From CBDCXE01 sp965223725 [NCBI: Nitrospinota bacterium] (lineage in GTDB: Bacteria; Nitrospinota_A; UBA7883), in assembly GCA_965223725.1 (NCBI GenBank), contig CBDCXE010000001.1:62001-126000 (forward strand): DNA of 64,000 nucleotides, read 5' to 3'. The translations under genes and the position numbers were made by a program. This document shows, piece by piece, positions 62,548 through 64,000 of this stretch (the first letter of the stretch is position 1; each line of letters opens with the position of its first letter). Below the pieces are notes generated by a model. That model saw only the letters and a list, made by a program, of their open reading frames with translations. It was not told the origin of the DNA and did no database searches.

Positions 62548-63615
62548 ATGGCTCAACTTTGCAGCAGTGAGCTGGCCAAGGGCCTGAAGAGCGGAAAGCT
62601 CGCTGAAAACAGACACGCCGTATACCTGCTTTACGGCATGGAAGCCGCCCGGGTGAAAAGCGCGGCCAACATGATAAAACAAGCCGTTGTTCAACAGCTC
62701 GGTGGCGAGCAGAACTATTTTCGCTATATCAAGCCTGGCTCTGGCGGCGATGAACCGGGCATTGGTGATATTACCGCCTCCCTGAATACGGTTTCCATGT
62801 TCGGTGGGGGCAAGCTGGTTTGGATCGGCCCTTTGGAAAATCTGGATAAGGCTAACAGTGTCGCCCTTTTGTCATATATCCAAAATCCTAATATGGAGTC
62901 GACCCTTCTTATCACTGTCGTGTTTCCAAAAGACAATGCCAAAGCGCTCAAGGTTTTCGAAAACACTGCTTTTGTGAAAACTGTTTCCGGTATTGATTCT
63001 TGCGCAGTTGTAAAGTTCGCCCCGCCCAGCCGCAGCGAGCTGGGAAAATGGCTAAAAGGCCGGGCGCGCTCTTGCAACCTGGAATTCGACAATCATGCCG
63101 AGGAACTATTGTTCGAGCTATGCGACAACGATCTGGACAGGTTAGACGGCGAGGTTGAAAAACTGGCTTCATATGCTGGCGCCAACCATAAAGTGACAGT
63201 TGAAGATGTTGAAGTTGTTGTGGGCAATTACCAGGCTGATAAAATCTGGGACCTGACAAGGGCGTTTGGTCGGCAGGATATAGTCAAGTCGGAAGCTGCG
63301 CTGGCGAATCTGTTAAAACATAATGTGCCGGCGCAGATGATCCTGAAGATGCTCGGCAAAGAAATTGGGCGCATATCGGCCGCCCTGGACGCCCGGACGA
63401 GCGGGCTCGATTTTTCCGCCTACTCAAGCGAACTGGGCGACAACCCATATACAGTAAAGGAAGCCTGGTCAGCGGGCAAAATATGGACCAGAGACCAGGT
63501 AAAAAACTGCCTGAAAAATGTGCTGAAAGCTAATATGGATATGATGCGAGGCGGTGTGTCAGCGGAGACCGCTTTATATGGCCTGTTGATAGCAACCTGT
63601 GGCAAATCAAGTTAG
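62548..63615 (+). CDS. holA: DNA polymerase III delta subunit (HolA)
   Basis: A 355-residue protein of the clamp-loader family that opens the sliding clamp. The N-terminal domain (HAVYLLYGMEAARVKSAANMIKQ), the clamp-binding and middle domain, and the C-terminal collar (from about residue 215, DIVKSEAALANLLKH) follow the HolA layout; no Walker motif is expected. It ends nine bases inside the 3' end of the convergent zinc-ribbon gene. Confidence 0.88.
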   Translation: MAQLCSSELAKGLKSGKLAENRHAVYLLYGMEAARVKSAANMIKQAVVQQLGGEQNYFRYIKPGSGGDEPGIGDITASLNTVSMFGGGKLVWIGPLENLDKANSVALLSYIQNPNMESTLLITVVFPKDNAKALKVFENTAFVKTVSGIDSCAVVKFAPPSRSELGKWLKGRARSCNLEFDNHAEELLFELCDNDLDRLDGEVEKLASYAGANHKVTVEDVEVVVGNYQADKIWDLTRAFGRQDIVKSEAALANLLKHNVPAQMILKMLGKEIGRISAALDARTSGLDFSAYSSELGDNPYTVKEAWSAGKIWTRDQVKNCLKNVLKANMDMMRGGVSAETALYGLLIATCGKSS

Positions 63616-63999
63616 CGACGGGCGGTCTGCCTCTTGCTTCGCGCCACAGGAAGAGCAGAACTTGTGTTCTTCTTTAATACTTGCTCCACATTGATGACAA
63701 AATTTTGTTTCTGAATTACCAGCGCTTGCGTCTTCTGTGGTTTCGGGGCTTCGGTTCCCTTTATCGAAGTTTTCTATCTGGTCTAGCAGGATAATCGCAT
63801 CCGCTTCCAGCTGAGCTTTCACAGACTCATAATCACTATCGTTTATCTTCCCGGTTTTGTGATCGAAATCAAGGTCTGTCAGGGCTATGTAGGCCGCCTC
63901 TTTTTTGTATAGCAGATCGGAGTATTCACTTTCGGTCAGTGTTGCCCCTGACGCATCGGCCAATTTATCACGATAAAGCGGATATGCAATGACGAACAT
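63607..63999 (-). CDS. Zinc-ribbon protein, CcmI-like N-terminal region (5' end outside window)
   Basis: At least 130 residues; the Met at 63999 is probably internal, since a transmembrane helix is expected before YPLYR. Residues 25-75 (LTESEYSDLLYKKEAAYIAL, then a TGKINDSDYESVKAQL stretch) follow the pattern of the CcmI/CycH-associated N-terminal helix pair found in cytochrome c assembly. A C-terminal zinc ribbon has CHQC and CSSC near 101-118. Its link to the c-type cytochromes earlier in the window is suggestive but unproven. It overlaps holA by 9 bp at the 3' end. Confidence 0.7.
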   Translation of the reverse strand: MFVIAYPLYRDKLADASGATLTESEYSDLLYKKEAAYIALTDLDFDHKTGKINDSDYESVKAQLEADAIILLDQIENFDKGNRSPETTEDASAGNSETKFCHQCGASIKEEHKFCSSCGAKQEADRPSLT

Positions 64000-64000
64000 A

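Overview
The window is a densely packed chromosomal segment of a Gram-negative bacterium. It encodes a Tat-exported, membrane-anchored [NiFe] hydrogenase with cytochrome b subunits, periplasmic and lipid-anchored c-type cytochromes, an archaeal-type split glutamate synthase, ComEC, a BatD-like protein and a TPR lipoprotein. There is no rRNA, no tRNA that I could see, no CRISPR array and no intact transposase. The gene set suggests a hydrogen-oxidising organism with an anaerobic or facultative respiratory life, in a lineage such as Desulfobacterota, Nitrospinota or a relative. Nothing seen here fixes the phylum.

Layout, 1-17 kb: the end of a flavin oxidoreductase and an aldehyde dehydrogenase; a three-gene membrane glycosyltransferase operon (unknown membrane protein, GT2, GT39); ribD; a 523-bp gene-free stretch with repeats; der; a minus-strand gyrA-TPR lipoprotein-serS operon; then parC (broken by one extra G) and parE. 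17-28 kb: a hydrogenase block. The minus-strand operon is cytochrome b, small subunit, large subunit, second cytochrome b, maturation protease. Divergent from it is the complete plus-strand maturation set hypA-hypB-hypF-hypC-hypD-hypE, followed by a convergent cysteine desulfurase. 29-38 kb: a tetraheme cytochrome c, birA, rlmN, a diheme lipoprotein, and the split glutamate synthase (FAD/NADPH subunit, amidotransferase, FMN synthase domain with ferredoxin clusters, GXGXG domain). A hairpin-rich stretch and a haem-copper-like membrane protein fused to two DUF1858-type domains follow.

39-44 kb holds a compact four-gene plus-strand cluster: a Tat-exported aldo/keto reductase with ferredoxin-type cysteines, a DUF6599-like protein, a Tat-exported DUF362 protein and a membrane polyferredoxin. 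Together they look like an uncharacterised extracytoplasmic redox system. 43.6-45 kb is a self-regulated MarR-pirin operon with an 18-bp perfect palindrome over its -10 box. 45-53 kb holds an SGNH hydrolase with a domain inserted between its catalytic blocks, a MoxR-DUF58-BatD-like-BatA-BatB operon, and a convergent NfeD-SPFH pair. 53-64 kb holds comEC, aspS, efp, a fragment of a tail-fibre/S74 protein, ribE-ribBA-ribH-nusB, a phosphoesterase, holA and a truncated zinc-ribbon protein.

The strongest items for follow-up are: (1) the hydrogenase small subunit carries Asp73 where the second proximal-cluster cysteine is expected, in an operon with two flanking cytochrome b genes; (2) the four-gene Tat redox cluster; (3) a pair of dispersed repeats at 6.4 and 58.8 kb whose short hairpin has two compensatory base-pair changes; (4) the MarR operator; (5) the parC frameshift.
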